The notes under the pieces were generated by a model. That model did not search any database, was not told the origin of the DNA, and was given only the letters and a program-made list of their open reading frames with translations. Positions 18,950-28,472 of a stretch of DNA of 64,000 nt are shown piece by piece. The translations under genes and the position numbers were made by a program. The DNA is from an uncultured Pirellulaceae bacterium (GTDB lineage Bacteria; Planctomycetota; Planctomycetia; Pirellulales; Pirellulaceae): positions 1 through 64,000 of the forward strand of contig CALHPU010000034.1 of the NCBI GenBank assembly GCA_938036435.1. Reading direction: 5' to 3'. Position 1 is the first letter of the stretch, and each line of letters begins with the position of its first letter.

Positions 18950-19581
18950 TATTCAGATCCTTCACCCAACATTATCCATTCGCGAAGTTTCATTTTACCT
19001 AAAGAATAGGCACTACGAACGGCGTTCTCGCTGATCCCCAATTGTCTGGCGATCTCAGCGTAGGTAAATCCGAACCGGTGTCTTCCTTCTACAGCGCGGC
19101 GTTGTTGAGGAGGCAACCGTTCGATCAAACGACGTAATTGCGTGTCAGACTCCTTGCGACGCAGCATGACGCTTGGCGTTTCGCCAATCTCATCAGGCAA
19201 CGCAAAAGCGACTTGGTCCATCGACCGTTCTCGATTGATGGCACGACTCTTGGTTCGAGTGTATCGCTTCGATTCATCGGTTAAGTTGTGAAGAACAATT
19301 CCCTTCATCCAAGCTCGAATCTCTGCTTCGGTGGATCCCTTGAACTGACTGATCGATTTACTTGCTTCAATCAAGCTCATTTGAACGACGTCCGATCCGC
19401 TAAACTTTGATCGTACTTGTTCACCAATTTGACCTCGCGCAACCAAAACGAGATAGTCGCGCAAATGCTGGACAATCCACGCTAGCGACTCATCACAGCC
19501 GTTTCTCGCGGCTACAATTTTGGCGTTCCAAGAATTTGCTTGCTGGTGACCAATTGCGGAGCTTGAGTGACGCTGATCCAT
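18949..19581 (-). CDS. ECF-type RNA polymerase sigma factor, kinase-linked
   Basis: 210 residues. Region 2 is near 35-100 (DVVQMSLIEASKSISQFKGSTEAEIRAWMKGI) and region 4 near 145-200 (LPPQQRRAVEGRHRFGFTYAEIARQLGISENAVRSAYSLGKMKLREWI). It resembles the planctomycete ECF groups found beside Ser/Thr kinases. It directs RNA polymerase to its own promoters; its activity is probably controlled by phosphorylation by the downstream kinase rather than by a classical anti-sigma factor, since none is adjacent (inference). Confidence 0.9.
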   Translation of the reverse strand: MDQRHSSSAIGHQQANSWNAKIVAARNGCDESLAWIVQHLRDYLVLVARGQIGEQVRSKFSGSDVVQMSLIEASKSISQFKGSTEAEIRAWMKGIVLHNLTDESKRYTRTKSRAINRERSMDQVAFALPDEIGETPSVMLRRKESDTQLRRLIERLPPQQRRAVEGRHRFGFTYAEIARQLGISENAVRSAYSLGKMKLREWIMLGEGSE

Positions 19582-20283
19582 AAGAAACCCGTATCTGATT
19601 AATCGTCAGCCAATTGAAACACATCTCAATCTTCATCGAGATTAGTTAAACTGCTAACTTTCTGAAATGCAAGTTTTTTGAAACGGTATTCTTTCACACA
19701 TCCAACGACACCCTTTCTAAAAATAAGCCTCCAGCGCCTATTGCAGATTTTGCCGTTATGTACCTAAGTCCGCCTATTTGCGAGACTTTCCGGTTGGGGG
19801 CCAGCAGGCCAACGACTCACTCTCGTTGTGTTTTTAGATGAATTTCTTTGACTGCAAATATTTATGAATTCGGAGTTTTTTGAAGATCCGCACGCCTAAA
19901 CGTCCGGTCTATTCATCTATCTAACAGCTTTTTGCTTTCAGGCCCACCACGCGCGAGGTCACAAAAAACAGCGGCAACGGCTTCAATCCTCACAGTAAAT
20001 ATTCGGTTTCTTGTGCAAACGAACTAGAACCGCGCCAGGCTGCTGGATTTTTTCTAAAGAAAATTCATTTTCTATCGGACGTTTTGGCCATCTTGTTCGC
20101 CTTTGAAATAGGGAGGGTCCGGGCTGATCTTCAAATTCATAGAAAATTGACATCAGCGCCCTTACCTGTCCAACGGACAGTAAACGTCTTTGGGCAGCAA
20201 ACATTTGGTGGGGTTGTCGGGGGCATTGCTTCTTCAAAGCGATTCTTTGAGACAATACCGAAGCAGCATTGGGGAAAGCAACG
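19582..20283. other. Intergenic region between ECF sigma and LuxR genes
   Basis: About 700 bases that hold the divergent promoters of the two regulators. A minus-strand frame of about 110 codons at 19983-20318 has no recognisable domain and overlaps the ribosome site of the LuxR gene, so I do not call it. I see nothing else that can be named. Confidence 0.4.
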
Positions 20284-20640
20284 ATGGGAGCTGTTTTAGT
20301 GAATTCATTGGATGTCAAAGTGCTGAAGGAACAGCAAATAGGTCAAAGCCAACTCTCGAGTCCACAATGGGAGCATGTTTGCAATTCATTGGGTCTTTCG
20401 AATCGTGAGGAGTTCGTGTGCCGGCTTCTTTGTGATGGACAAACCCGCGCGGCAATCGCCGAGGCGATGGGAGTTAGCACTCGAACTGTGCGGCACTACA
20501 TGGAGCAAATCCATCGAAAGCTCAAAGTCCACAATCGCGTCGGTGTGGTTTTACGTTTGATCCAAATCCGCGACTCTCTCGGAGCCATTCCAACGTCCCA
20601 TCCTTTGGTCCAAGAGCCTCTCACACACCGACCTGTGTGA
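20284..20640 (+). CDS. Small LuxR-type (GerE) DNA-binding regulator
   Basis: 118 residues from ATG 20284, which has GGGGAAAG 5 bases upstream. The C-terminal two-thirds is a GerE helix-turn-helix (LSNREEFVCRLLCDGQT, IAEAMGVSTRTVRHYMEQIHRKLKVHNR). No receiver or ligand-binding domain precedes it, so it is a stand-alone DNA-binding protein. Its targets are unknown; a hybrid histidine kinase follows 1.1 kb downstream but without an obvious coupling. Confidence 0.8.
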   Translation: MGAVLVNSLDVKVLKEQQIGQSQLSSPQWEHVCNSLGLSNREEFVCRLLCDGQTRAAIAEAMGVSTRTVRHYMEQIHRKLKVHNRVGVVLRLIQIRDSLGAIPTSHPLVQEPLTHRPV

Positions 20641-21149
20641 ATGTTGAAAAGACTTTCGATTCCGGTCCTCTCGATCCTAATCTTGGCCATTTAGTAGCTT
20701 CACGATCCGTTATGCAAATCTGGACGACGCAGAGTCCTTTGCGTTGCGAGTGATAGGTTAGCTATTAAGTTTCCTGCGAAGTTAGATATTTTATTGTTTA
20801 AAATGAAATGTTCGTGGGCCAGCTTTTGCTTCATCGCGAATTTCAACTGAGCCCCTTTTACTCTGGTCGATGAGTGCTTTAAACGCTTGGCGGAGATGAA
20901 AGCTGAAATGGTTTGGCATCGTCTTCATCCGTCGAAGCCCATTGGCTCCGCCTTGGGTGAGCTTCGTCAGATGAGCTGGAAAGAGATGGGCGGCTTCAAA
21001 CGCCTGTCGTCGAACTTGTAGAATTTCACAAAGTCGTCAGCGATCGCAAGGCAAGACCGAGTTTGTTTTACGCAGACTCGTTTCGTGGCCACAGTTTTTC
21101 GCGAGACGGAGCGAACGAAATACGAATCGCTTAGCCCCTTTATGGCTTA
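20641..21149. other. Non-coding stretch downstream of the LuxR gene
   Basis: About 510 bases without a supported gene. It adjoins the glgP relic and may be decayed sequence, but I could not match it to anything else in the window. Confidence 0.3.
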
Positions 21150-21298
21150 CGGATCTTATCCGCATTTTTTCCAATCGTGCGATCATTGGCGAACCCGTCA
21201 CTGCTTGAATTATTGATAACGCCTTGGCGGCTCCACGGTTACTGACTCACCTTTGAACACCACGTTTGCTACGCACATCGGCAATCGCAGGCAACTGA
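21150..21298 (-). pseudogene. Relic of the 3' end of a glycogen phosphorylase gene
   Basis: Read leftward, this stretch gives WSRQGVIN...SDGFANDRTIGKNADKI, which lines up with WSRQSIIN...SGWFSSDRTIGQYADEI at the C-terminus of the intact GlgP encoded at 25586-28057. Further upstream, QLPAIADVRS matches QWLTIADFRS. The two matches are in different frames, stops interrupt them, and a short deletion lies between them, so this is a dead fragment. It has the same orientation as the intact gene and lies about 4.3 kb from it. Weaker similarity may extend to about 21390. Confidence 0.75.
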
Positions 21299-21712
21299 CG
21301 TTGCGAATAAATCGTGCGTTGCTCGATGCGTCAACGTACTTGGTGAGGCGGCTAAAGATCTGCCGCGTAAGATTTTCGAACTCGGCTGCCGCCCCGACGA
21401 AACCGGTCTCAAAAGCTAGTAGACAAAATCATCAGAACTTGGCCAAGTCAGCAAGTGCAGTCGTTGGTGTCAGGCATCTACCGCGTACGCTTCGTCATAT
21501 TCGAAACGACCAGCGCATCCTTCCCTCGCAATGGGCGTAAACCACCGCAGAACAGGGGCGTTTGACAATGCTGAAAATTTTTGACGCGCCAAGGATGATC
21601 CATGTACTACGTTTCTTCCAACGCGTGTGAATCTTCTAACACACGACCCCAGATCGCATGGACAAACTAGATTCAATCTGGCTGTCCTCACTTTTCCGAG
21701 TCCCCCCACGCT
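21299..21712. other. Leader region of the hybrid kinase gene
   Basis: About 410 bases, part of which may be more of the decayed glgP copy on the minus strand. No intact gene. It must contain the promoter of the histidine kinase gene. Confidence 0.3.
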
Positions 21713-24700
21713 ATGTCTATTCAGCGCAAGAGAATCATGCATCCCACCCACTCAAGTGATTGGAACCTCAAACGGTACTTCAATCCTCAGGCCCAAAAAG
21801 GCCAAAATGTCAATCTGCCTCAGAACAGCTTCCCACGGCGGTTAACTGTCGCAATCACTTTTTTCACAATGATGCTTCTCTTTGGTTTCCAAACTGTTGT
21901 TCTTGCGGAAACCGAAATCTATAGATCCCTTAAATCGATTCGCGCGCTGAGTCCCGACGATGCCCCCGGTAATGTCGTCGATTTCGAGGCAACAGTTACC
22001 TATGTCTCCAGCATGCGTGATTTTATCTTTGTTCAGGATGGTCAAGATGCAATCTTTGTTCATCGACCGACTTTCAGCAGCATTGAGCCAAATCAACGTG
22101 TAAGAATCCAAGGCCGTTTGGCCAAAGGTGATCTGCTGCCGATAGTTTCAGATCCAGTGGTCACCGTAGTTGGAGAGGGCAGTCCGCCCGCAATTGAAGA
22201 TGTCGCAGTCATTGGTGTTGAGCATGATTGCCGACTATTGCAATTCGAGTATGAGATACTACAGACCACCGAGGGTGCAACCGAGACGTTTCTTTACGCA
22301 AAAACCAGCAATGACGAAGGCGTCTGTATCGCGGTTCAGCATCACGAAGACGCTTTTCTACCGGATGTTTCTAGGTTCGCAGGCAATCGAATCAGATGTA
22401 CTGGCGTGTTGGGTCTGTTGATTGAGGGCTTTGCTTTCCGGAAACCCGGTGAGCTCGGCTGCAATATCGTGGGCTACAAGATTTTTTGCAGTTCACCCAA
22501 AGACATCCAGATCGTCAAGCAGAAGAACAAGCTGGATGATTTCAAATCAGCTCAAGAGGTAGATCTGGCACTCCTGAAACGAGACGACTTTAAAGAAGGT
22601 CGTTTTGTCAGCTTTGCGCAAATTTGTATGGTTGAACAATCGTCTCCAAAAGGGTTTGTGATTTCCGACGGTTCAAATTTCAAGCGATTCGATCTTCATT
22701 CGACCGACGGCCTGAAAGCTGGAATGGTCGTAAGAGTAGGCGGCAAGAAAATTATCGATTCTAATGGTCAACCTCGATTCGAAGTCGATTATCTACGTCA
22801 GCTGCCCCTTTCTGAGTTTCCAAGTCTCGAAGTGAACTCTGTCCAAGCCGCAGCCGCCGATTTCGCACCTGATTGCCGAATTTCCATAGAGGGAACGCCG
22901 TTACATGTGGAAAACCGAGCCAATGGGCCGCATCTAATTTTGGAGGATAGTGGAACAACTGTTGCCGTGCAGTTTCAAGACGCCGCCGCTGATGTGCTCG
23001 CATCCCTTGATCCAAGTATCGCTCGAAAAGTGCGAGTAACGGGTGTGACCAAAGCTGACGACAAACACGACTTTAAAATCGTCGTTGCGCTCCACGGCGA
23101 CGCGCGATTGATCGAGAAAAAGGCATCTCTATCGAGCATTCTTTTGCCGGGGTTAGCGTCATTGCTGGGAGTCTGCGCTATGGCCGCAGTGTGGATCAAG
23201 GTGCTCAAATCTCAAGTTGCTCAGAAACAGAGGTTTGAGTCAATTTTTGACAACGCTGGATGTTCGATATTTGTTTTCAATGGAAACCTGGAGATCGTTG
23301 ATGCCAACCAATTGGCCGCCGACTTGACCGGCTACTCAAAAGATCAATTGCGCAACATGAGCTTCCTTGAGGTAGACCAAAACAGTCCTGAGGAACAATT
23401 TAAGGAAAATCTATTGAGGGCGATGAACACCCGAGAAGTTGCTGTGTTTCCAACCAAGATTAAAAATTTAGACAGCAGTCAACAAGAAGTTGAGGTGCAC
23501 TGCAAGAACTTGATCGCCTCGGATGACACTAGCAAGGCGACATATATTGCGATCGTCTCTGACATCTCTGCCCGTCTCAAATACGAAAACGAATTAAAAG
23601 AAGCTCGAGATGAAGCGATCAAGGCAAACAAAGCGAAAAGTCAATTCGTAGCTGCGATGAGCCACGAACTTCGCACGCCCCTCAATGGTGTTATTGGCAT
23701 GACACAACTACTTCAAACTACAGAACTAACACCAACACAATCTGACTATTTAGCTGCATGCAAAAGCAGTGGTGAGACACTGCTGACGGTCATCGGTGAT
23801 GTGCTCGATTTTTCCAAAATGGAAGCGAGCAAAATGGAATTGGATTCTCAGAAGACCGACCTGATCCCGTTTGTCGAAAATGTTGTTCGCGCGAGCAACC
23901 TCCAACTAGGGACACGCCATGTTGATCTGGCAAGTTTTGTTGACCCTCGCCTGAGCAAGAGCGTGATGGTCGACGCCGATAGGCTGCGGCAGGTGCTCTT
24001 CAACGTAATCGGTAACGCCATCAAGTTCACGTCCGAAGGAAGCGTCACTGTCTCCGCCGTATGCACCGCAGTCAACGACCAGTTCGCGGATATTCGGTTC
24101 GTTGTTTCGGATACTGGAATCGGCATGCCTCAAGAGAAGATTGACTTACTTTTCGAGCCTTTCGAGCAATGTGACTCCTCAACGACTCGTCAGTATGGAG
24201 GCACTGGTCTTGGCCTTACCATCTGTCGACAAATCGTTGAATTAATGGACGGCCGAATCTATGCTCAAAGCATCGAAGGCAAAGGCAGTGACTTCGTTTT
24301 TGAAATCCGTCTTCCATTTGCCACAGAAAACACCATCTGCAATGAGGGCAAAACCGAGATCATCCCCACGCAACAGCGATTGGCTGTCGTTGGGGTTGAA
24401 GAGCCGATTGAGAAAACCCTCGGTGAGATGTTTGCGGCATACCAAGTCGATGTTGCGTTCTTTAGCGAGACCGACCGATTACCCGAGAACCAATTTGATG
24501 TGGTCCTGCTGAATAATTCCTGTGACGCAGAATCTGTCGGTAGATACATTAACCAGCAACCCGCATTCTCAGACGCTGGCGCTCCGGTTGTCATTCCTGT
24601 CGTTCCGCCAAACTGTGTTATCGAGCAGCAAGAATGGGAAATTCAAGGTGCCATGCCCCCGATTTTCAAACCGTTCAATCAAACGCGCTTCTTACAGCCA

Positions 24701-25549
24701 CTCGTTTCCGGCCAACACGCTCAGCAACAGCCAGTGACAGAGCATTTGCCGGCACACGAACTAGCCGGACGAGCTTTGCGCATATTGATCTGCGAAGACA
24801 CAACGGTTAACCAAATGGTCGTTAAAGAGATCTGCCGAAGTGCTGGAATCGAGGTTGTTATTTGTGATAATGGTCAAGTTGGAATTGACAAACTCGTCAA
24901 CGATTCTGAGTTTGACGTAATCTTCATGGACTGCCACATGCCAGTGCTAGACGGGTTTGAAGCCGCAAAGAAAATTCAGGAGATGGTCCAACAGGGCTCT
25001 ATTGAAAAAATTCCAGTAATTGCACTGACGGCCAACGCGTTGGCTAGTGATCGCGAGAAGTGCCTTGAAGCAGGCATGGATGATTACTTGGCGAAACCTT
25101 TCGTCATCGACGACTTTCTGGAAAAGATTCACGCTCATACCAAGAAGCGCTCAAATCAAGGGTCAGCAAAAGTTCACCCAACGCATGTCTCGGACCAAAG
25201 CCACTCGGGCACACCAGTCTTTGACATCGAGAATCTGACCGACCAGTTTGACAATAGGGATTTCGCCCTCGACATCGCTAGCCAGTTCATCACTACTTTC
25301 CCCGAATACCGAGCGGAACTTGCTGTCTGTTTGAATCAACAGAATTTAGAGCAAACTGTTTGCCTCGCGCACCGCCTCAAAGGCTCAGCCGCAACAGTGA
25401 AAGCAGATAGGATCTTCAGCCTCGCGTTCGAAATTGAATCGGCGGCAAAGAAAGACCAACTGGAGCAAATTCAAAGCCAAGTAAATGAGCTGCTGTCGGA
25501 ATTCGACAAATTTACTGATGCAGTCAGTAATGAAAAAGCCGCAACGTAG
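21713..25549 (+). CDS. Hybrid sensor histidine kinase with PAS, two receivers and HPt
   Basis: 1278 residues. A signal or membrane segment lies at about 44-66 (LTVAITFFTMMLLFGFQTVV), followed by a roughly 410-residue periplasmic region. That region looks like three OB-fold-like beta units (FEATVTYVSSMRDFIFVQDG, then a middle unit with FVSFAQICMVEQ, then ISIEGTPLHVE...LILEDSGTTVAVQF). A second membrane segment is at about 475-495, then PAS (about 505-625) and HisKA with His near 652 in AAMSHELRTPLNG. The HATPase has VIGNAIKFTSEG, DTGIGMP and GGTGLGLTICRQ. A receiver-like domain without a clear phospho-Asp (about 880-1005) precedes an intact receiver (Asp near 1071 in IFMDCHMPVLDG). A terminal HPt carries His near 1220 in AHRLKGSAATV. 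It can run a full phosphorelay; the output regulator is not adjacent. Confidence 0.92.
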   Translation: MSIQRKRIMHPTHSSDWNLKRYFNPQAQKGQNVNLPQNSFPRRLTVAITFFTMMLLFGFQTVVLAETEIYRSLKSIRALSPDDAPGNVVDFEATVTYVSSMRDFIFVQDGQDAIFVHRPTFSSIEPNQRVRIQGRLAKGDLLPIVSDPVVTVVGEGSPPAIEDVAVIGVEHDCRLLQFEYEILQTTEGATETFLYAKTSNDEGVCIAVQHHEDAFLPDVSRFAGNRIRCTGVLGLLIEGFAFRKPGELGCNIVGYKIFCSSPKDIQIVKQKNKLDDFKSAQEVDLALLKRDDFKEGRFVSFAQICMVEQSSPKGFVISDGSNFKRFDLHSTDGLKAGMVVRVGGKKIIDSNGQPRFEVDYLRQLPLSEFPSLEVNSVQAAAADFAPDCRISIEGTPLHVENRANGPHLILEDSGTTVAVQFQDAAADVLASLDPSIARKVRVTGVTKADDKHDFKIVVALHGDARLIEKKASLSSILLPGLASLLGVCAMAAVWIKVLKSQVAQKQRFESIFDNAGCSIFVFNGNLEIVDANQLAADLTGYSKDQLRNMSFLEVDQNSPEEQFKENLLRAMNTREVAVFPTKIKNLDSSQQEVEVHCKNLIASDDTSKATYIAIVSDISARLKYENELKEARDEAIKANKAKSQFVAAMSHELRTPLNGVIGMTQLLQTTELTPTQSDYLAACKSSGETLLTVIGDVLDFSKMEASKMELDSQKTDLIPFVENVVRASNLQLGTRHVDLASFVDPRLSKSVMVDADRLRQVLFNVIGNAIKFTSEGSVTVSAVCTAVNDQFADIRFVVSDTGIGMPQEKIDLLFEPFEQCDSSTTRQYGGTGLGLTICRQIVELMDGRIYAQSIEGKGSDFVFEIRLPFATENTICNEGKTEIIPTQQRLAVVGVEEPIEKTLGEMFAAYQVDVAFFSETDRLPENQFDVVLLNNSCDAESVGRYINQQPAFSDAGAPVVIPVVPPNCVIEQQEWEIQGAMPPIFKPFNQTRFLQPLVSGQHAQQQPVTEHLPAHELAGRALRILICEDTTVNQMVVKEICRSAGIEVVICDNGQVGIDKLVNDSEFDVIFMDCHMPVLDGFEAAKKIQEMVQQGSIEKIPVIALTANALASDREKCLEAGMDDYLAKPFVIDDFLEKIHAHTKKRSNQGSAKVHPTHVSDQSHSGTPVFDIENLTDQFDNRDFALDIASQFITTFPEYRAELAVCLNQQNLEQTVCLAHRLKGSAATVKADRIFSLAFEIESAAKKDQLEQIQSQVNELLSEFDKFTDAVSNEKAAT

Positions 25550-25558
25550 TTAAGCGTT

Positions 25559-25582
25559 GGCAAGCGCATTGGCAAGCGCATT
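25559..25582. repeat. 12-bp tandem duplication between convergent genes
   Basis: GGCAAGCGCATT occurs twice in direct succession, preceded by a diverged third copy (AGCGTTGGC). It fills most of the 36-base gap between the kinase stop and the glgP stop. Confidence 0.95.
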
Positions 25583-25585
25583 GGC

Positions 25586-28057
25586 TTAGAGCTTTTTCGC
25601 TTTCCAAATCTCGTCAGCATACTGTCCAATCGTACGATCGCTGGAGAACCAGCCGCTGTTAGCAACATTAATGATGCTTTGACGGCTCCACTGTTCCTGA
25701 TCCTGATAAACGCTGCTGACGCGCTTCTGCGCATCTATGTAGCTGCGAAAATCAGCAATCGTCAGCCACTGGTCCTGAGCATCTCGAAGACCACGAGTCA
25801 AGATATCAAAGATCCCAGGCTCCGATTGATTGAAGTGGCCGCTTTCGACCAATTCCATCACACGCCTAATTTCGGGATCCGCAGCAATAATTTCGTTGGG
25901 TCGATAATTCTCGCGCGTCTTTTTAACTTCCGCCGCGTCGAGACCAAACAAGAAGAAATTCTCAGCGCCCGCTTTTTCGCGGATCTCAATGTTGGCTCCG
26001 TCGAGCGTTCCAATGGTCAGCGCACCGTTCATCATGAATTTCATATTTCCCGTACCAGAGGCTTCCTTTCCAGCGGTGGAAATTTGTTCTGAAAGATCCG
26101 TTCCTGGGCAAATCACTTCCATCGCCGAGACCCGATAGTTCGGAAAGAAGACAATGCGCAACCAGTCTTTTGCCTTGGGTTCAGAATTGACAACCGAGGC
26201 AACGTCATTGATCAGTTTCACAATCAATTTAGCCAAGTGGTAGCCGGGAGCCGCCTTGCCACCGATCAGAACGCAACGTGGCGTCATCCCTTGAGTATCG
26301 CCGGCAAGAATTCGATCGTACAGATGAACGCAATGCAAAACATTTAGCAGCTGCCGCTTGTATTCATGGATACGTTTGACTTGGACATCAAACAAGAACG
26401 AAGGATCAAACTCGACCCCAGCATTTTCGTTGACATACTTAGCCAGCGCTTGTTTGTTAACATGTTTGACCTCTCGCCATCGGACGCGAAATTCGGCGTC
26501 TTCGGCAGACGATTCTAATTTTTTGATATTGCTAAGGTCCTTCTGCCACTGGTCTCCAATCGTTTCGTTCAGCAGATCTTTCAGTTCTGGATTACAGTGA
26601 GCCAACCATCGTCGCTGTGTCACACCATTGGTTTTATTGTTGAACTTGCCCGGCCACATCTTATAGAAATCTGAAAACAAGCCCGCAGTCAACAGATCAG
26701 TATGCAGTTGAGCCACACCGTTGACGGAGTAGCTACCAACGATCGACAAGTACGCCATGCGAATCTGTGGATCGTGACCTTCCTCAATTAAGGAAACACG
26801 ACGCTGCAATTCAATATCCCCCGGATATTGCTCGGCTACGGTTTTTAGAAACCGGCGATTAATCTCGTAAATGATCTCCAGTAGACGCGGCAGCAGTTTC
26901 CCAAACAACCGCACCGACCAACGCTCGAGCGCCTCCGGCAGCAACGTATGATTGGTGTACGCCATGCAGCTGGTAGTGACCGCCCAAGCATCGTCCCACG
27001 ACTTCCCGTACTGGTCGATCAGCAAACGCATCAACTCCGGAACGGCACACGCGGGGTGGGTATCATTAAGCTGGAAGCAGTTCTTTTCAGCGAACCCTGT
27101 GAAATCTTCACCGTGCTTTTTCACCCACGAAGCCATCACGTCTTGAAGGCTGGCCGAGACAAGAAAGTATTGCTGCTTGAGACGAAGTTCTTTTCCGTTC
27201 TCACTGGCATCGTTGGGATAGAGCACCATCGTAATTTGTTCGGCGCTATTCTTCGAAGCGACGGCCTCGGTGTAACTCCCAGAGTTAAACTCTTCCAAGT
27301 CAAACACATCGGTGGCAGTGGCCTTCCAAAGTCGAAGCGTATTGACGGTAGAGTTTTTGAATCCGGGGATAGGCATATCAAACGGAATCGCCAACACGTC
27401 ATGCGTGTCGATCAAGACTTGGCGAATATCGCCATCTGCGTCGATGCTTTGTGTGGTGTTGCCGTAAAAACGAATCCTCCGCGCATCTTCAGGTCTTTCG
27501 ATCTCCCAAGTATTGCCGTCGCGCAACCAGTGATCGGGGTCCTCTACCTGACGACCATTTTCGATGTGTTGATGGAACATGCCGTACTCGTAACGGATGC
27601 CATATCCGACGACCGGCAGTTCCAAATTTGCGCAACTGTCAAGGAAACAGGCCGCCAAACGTCCGAGCCCTCCGTTGCCAAGCCCGGCGTCATGCTCCTG
27701 TTCGGCCAATTCTTCGAGACTAACACCGTAGTCGTGCGCAACCACTCGCGCCGCGTCGCCAAGTTCGAGATTGTGTACTGCGTTGGAGAATGAGCGACCA
27801 ATGAGAAACTCAAGCGACAAATAGTAAACGCGCCGACTGTCCGAAGCGTTCATTCGCTCTTGCGTTTTCAACCAGTTACTCACCAAGCGGTCTCGAACCG
27901 CGATCGCGAAAGCACGATAGACGTAACTGTGGTTGACGGTCTTGGAGTGATGTCCAAGCGAGTAGTTAAGATGACGAAGGACTTCGCTATCTAATGACGC
28001 AAGTGGAAAGTTCACGCATGTGCCTCGATAAAATGTTGACTTATCTTGGATCTCCAT
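25586..28057 (-). CDS. glgP: Glycogen/starch/maltodextrin phosphorylase
   Basis: 823 residues from ATG 28057 (TTG 28063 is an in-frame alternative), the normal length for the family. It has YYLSLEFLIGRSFSNAV, GNGGLGRLAACFLDS, LNDTHPACAVPELMRL, VQVKRIHEYKRQLLN and the PLP site EASGTGNMKFMMNGALTIGTLDGAN with Lys673. It releases glucose 1-phosphate from alpha-1,4-glucans. The gene stands alone and converges with the hybrid kinase. A decayed copy of its last about 60 codons lies at 21150-21298. Confidence 0.97.
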   Translation of the reverse strand: MEIQDKSTFYRGTCVNFPLASLDSEVLRHLNYSLGHHSKTVNHSYVYRAFAIAVRDRLVSNWLKTQERMNASDSRRVYYLSLEFLIGRSFSNAVHNLELGDAARVVAHDYGVSLEELAEQEHDAGLGNGGLGRLAACFLDSCANLELPVVGYGIRYEYGMFHQHIENGRQVEDPDHWLRDGNTWEIERPEDARRIRFYGNTTQSIDADGDIRQVLIDTHDVLAIPFDMPIPGFKNSTVNTLRLWKATATDVFDLEEFNSGSYTEAVASKNSAEQITMVLYPNDASENGKELRLKQQYFLVSASLQDVMASWVKKHGEDFTGFAEKNCFQLNDTHPACAVPELMRLLIDQYGKSWDDAWAVTTSCMAYTNHTLLPEALERWSVRLFGKLLPRLLEIIYEINRRFLKTVAEQYPGDIELQRRVSLIEEGHDPQIRMAYLSIVGSYSVNGVAQLHTDLLTAGLFSDFYKMWPGKFNNKTNGVTQRRWLAHCNPELKDLLNETIGDQWQKDLSNIKKLESSAEDAEFRVRWREVKHVNKQALAKYVNENAGVEFDPSFLFDVQVKRIHEYKRQLLNVLHCVHLYDRILAGDTQGMTPRCVLIGGKAAPGYHLAKLIVKLINDVASVVNSEPKAKDWLRIVFFPNYRVSAMEVICPGTDLSEQISTAGKEASGTGNMKFMMNGALTIGTLDGANIEIREKAGAENFFLFGLDAAEVKKTRENYRPNEIIAADPEIRRVMELVESGHFNQSEPGIFDILTRGLRDAQDQWLTIADFRSYIDAQKRVSSVYQDQEQWSRQSIINVANSGWFSSDRTIGQYADEIWKAKKL

Positions 28058-28063
28058 TTTCAA

Positions 28064-28321
28064 TCACGCTCGCCGATCAGGGGTTACTAACGGGACAGGG
28101 CATCACATCTTGAAGATACAATATAGGGTTATCGTCGCGAGATGTGCTGGTGTCCAGTATCATAAACTACCTAATCAGCGGAAGCTGACTGGTTTGCCAT
28201 TAAGTCCGCCGAAGGGAATCAGGGCTGCCCCATTACCGCAAATTGGCCAAAAATTAATTTCTGCCGGCAGTCACGAAACTTGGGTTGGTCTTTGACGCCC
28301 CTGCTGGTGCGTCATTACGTC
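28064..28321. other. Divergent intergenic region glgP / PIG-L, left part
   Basis: Holds the glgP promoter and reads into the structured element that follows. No gene seen. Confidence 0.35.
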
Positions 28322-28417
28322 TTGGATTTAGGATTGCCTTCAAACAGGCATGCCTCGCTGAGGCGTGAAAAAGTCGACTCGATGAGTCTAGCTACGTAGA
28401 TTGCAACCCTAAATCTG
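28322..28417 (+). ncRNA. Candidate structured RNA element (multi-hairpin, closed by a long stem)
   Basis: GATTTAGG (28325-28332) pairs perfectly with CCTAAATC (28408-28415), extended by two wobble pairs. Inside lie three hairpins in a row: TGCCT/AGGCA (28335-28350), TGCCTC/GAGGCG around GCT (28351-28365), and GACTC/GAGTC around GAT (28376-28388). This cloverleaf-like layout is not a tRNA, because loop sizes and the T-arm do not fit. It lies 56 bases upstream of the PIG-L gene, so it could be a 5' leader element of that gene, a separate small RNA or a dispersed structured repeat. Confidence 0.4.
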
Positions 28418-28472
28418 GGCTGGCACGCCGCACGATAAGAATCCCATGAGAATCTAACCTGAGGAATCTATA

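Noticed and set aside
19983-20318. Minus-strand frame of about 110 codons upstream of the LuxR gene
   Set aside because: No domain, unusual composition for the window, and it overlaps the ribosome site and start of the LuxR gene.
26948-27793. Long plus-strand frame (281 codons) inside glgP
   Set aside because: It is antisense to a fully supported phosphorylase gene and has no family signature.
28322-28417. tRNA or tRNA-like gene
   Set aside because: Arms and closing stem are present, but loops are 3 to 6 bases, there is no TTCGA-type T-loop and the anticodon arm geometry is wrong.
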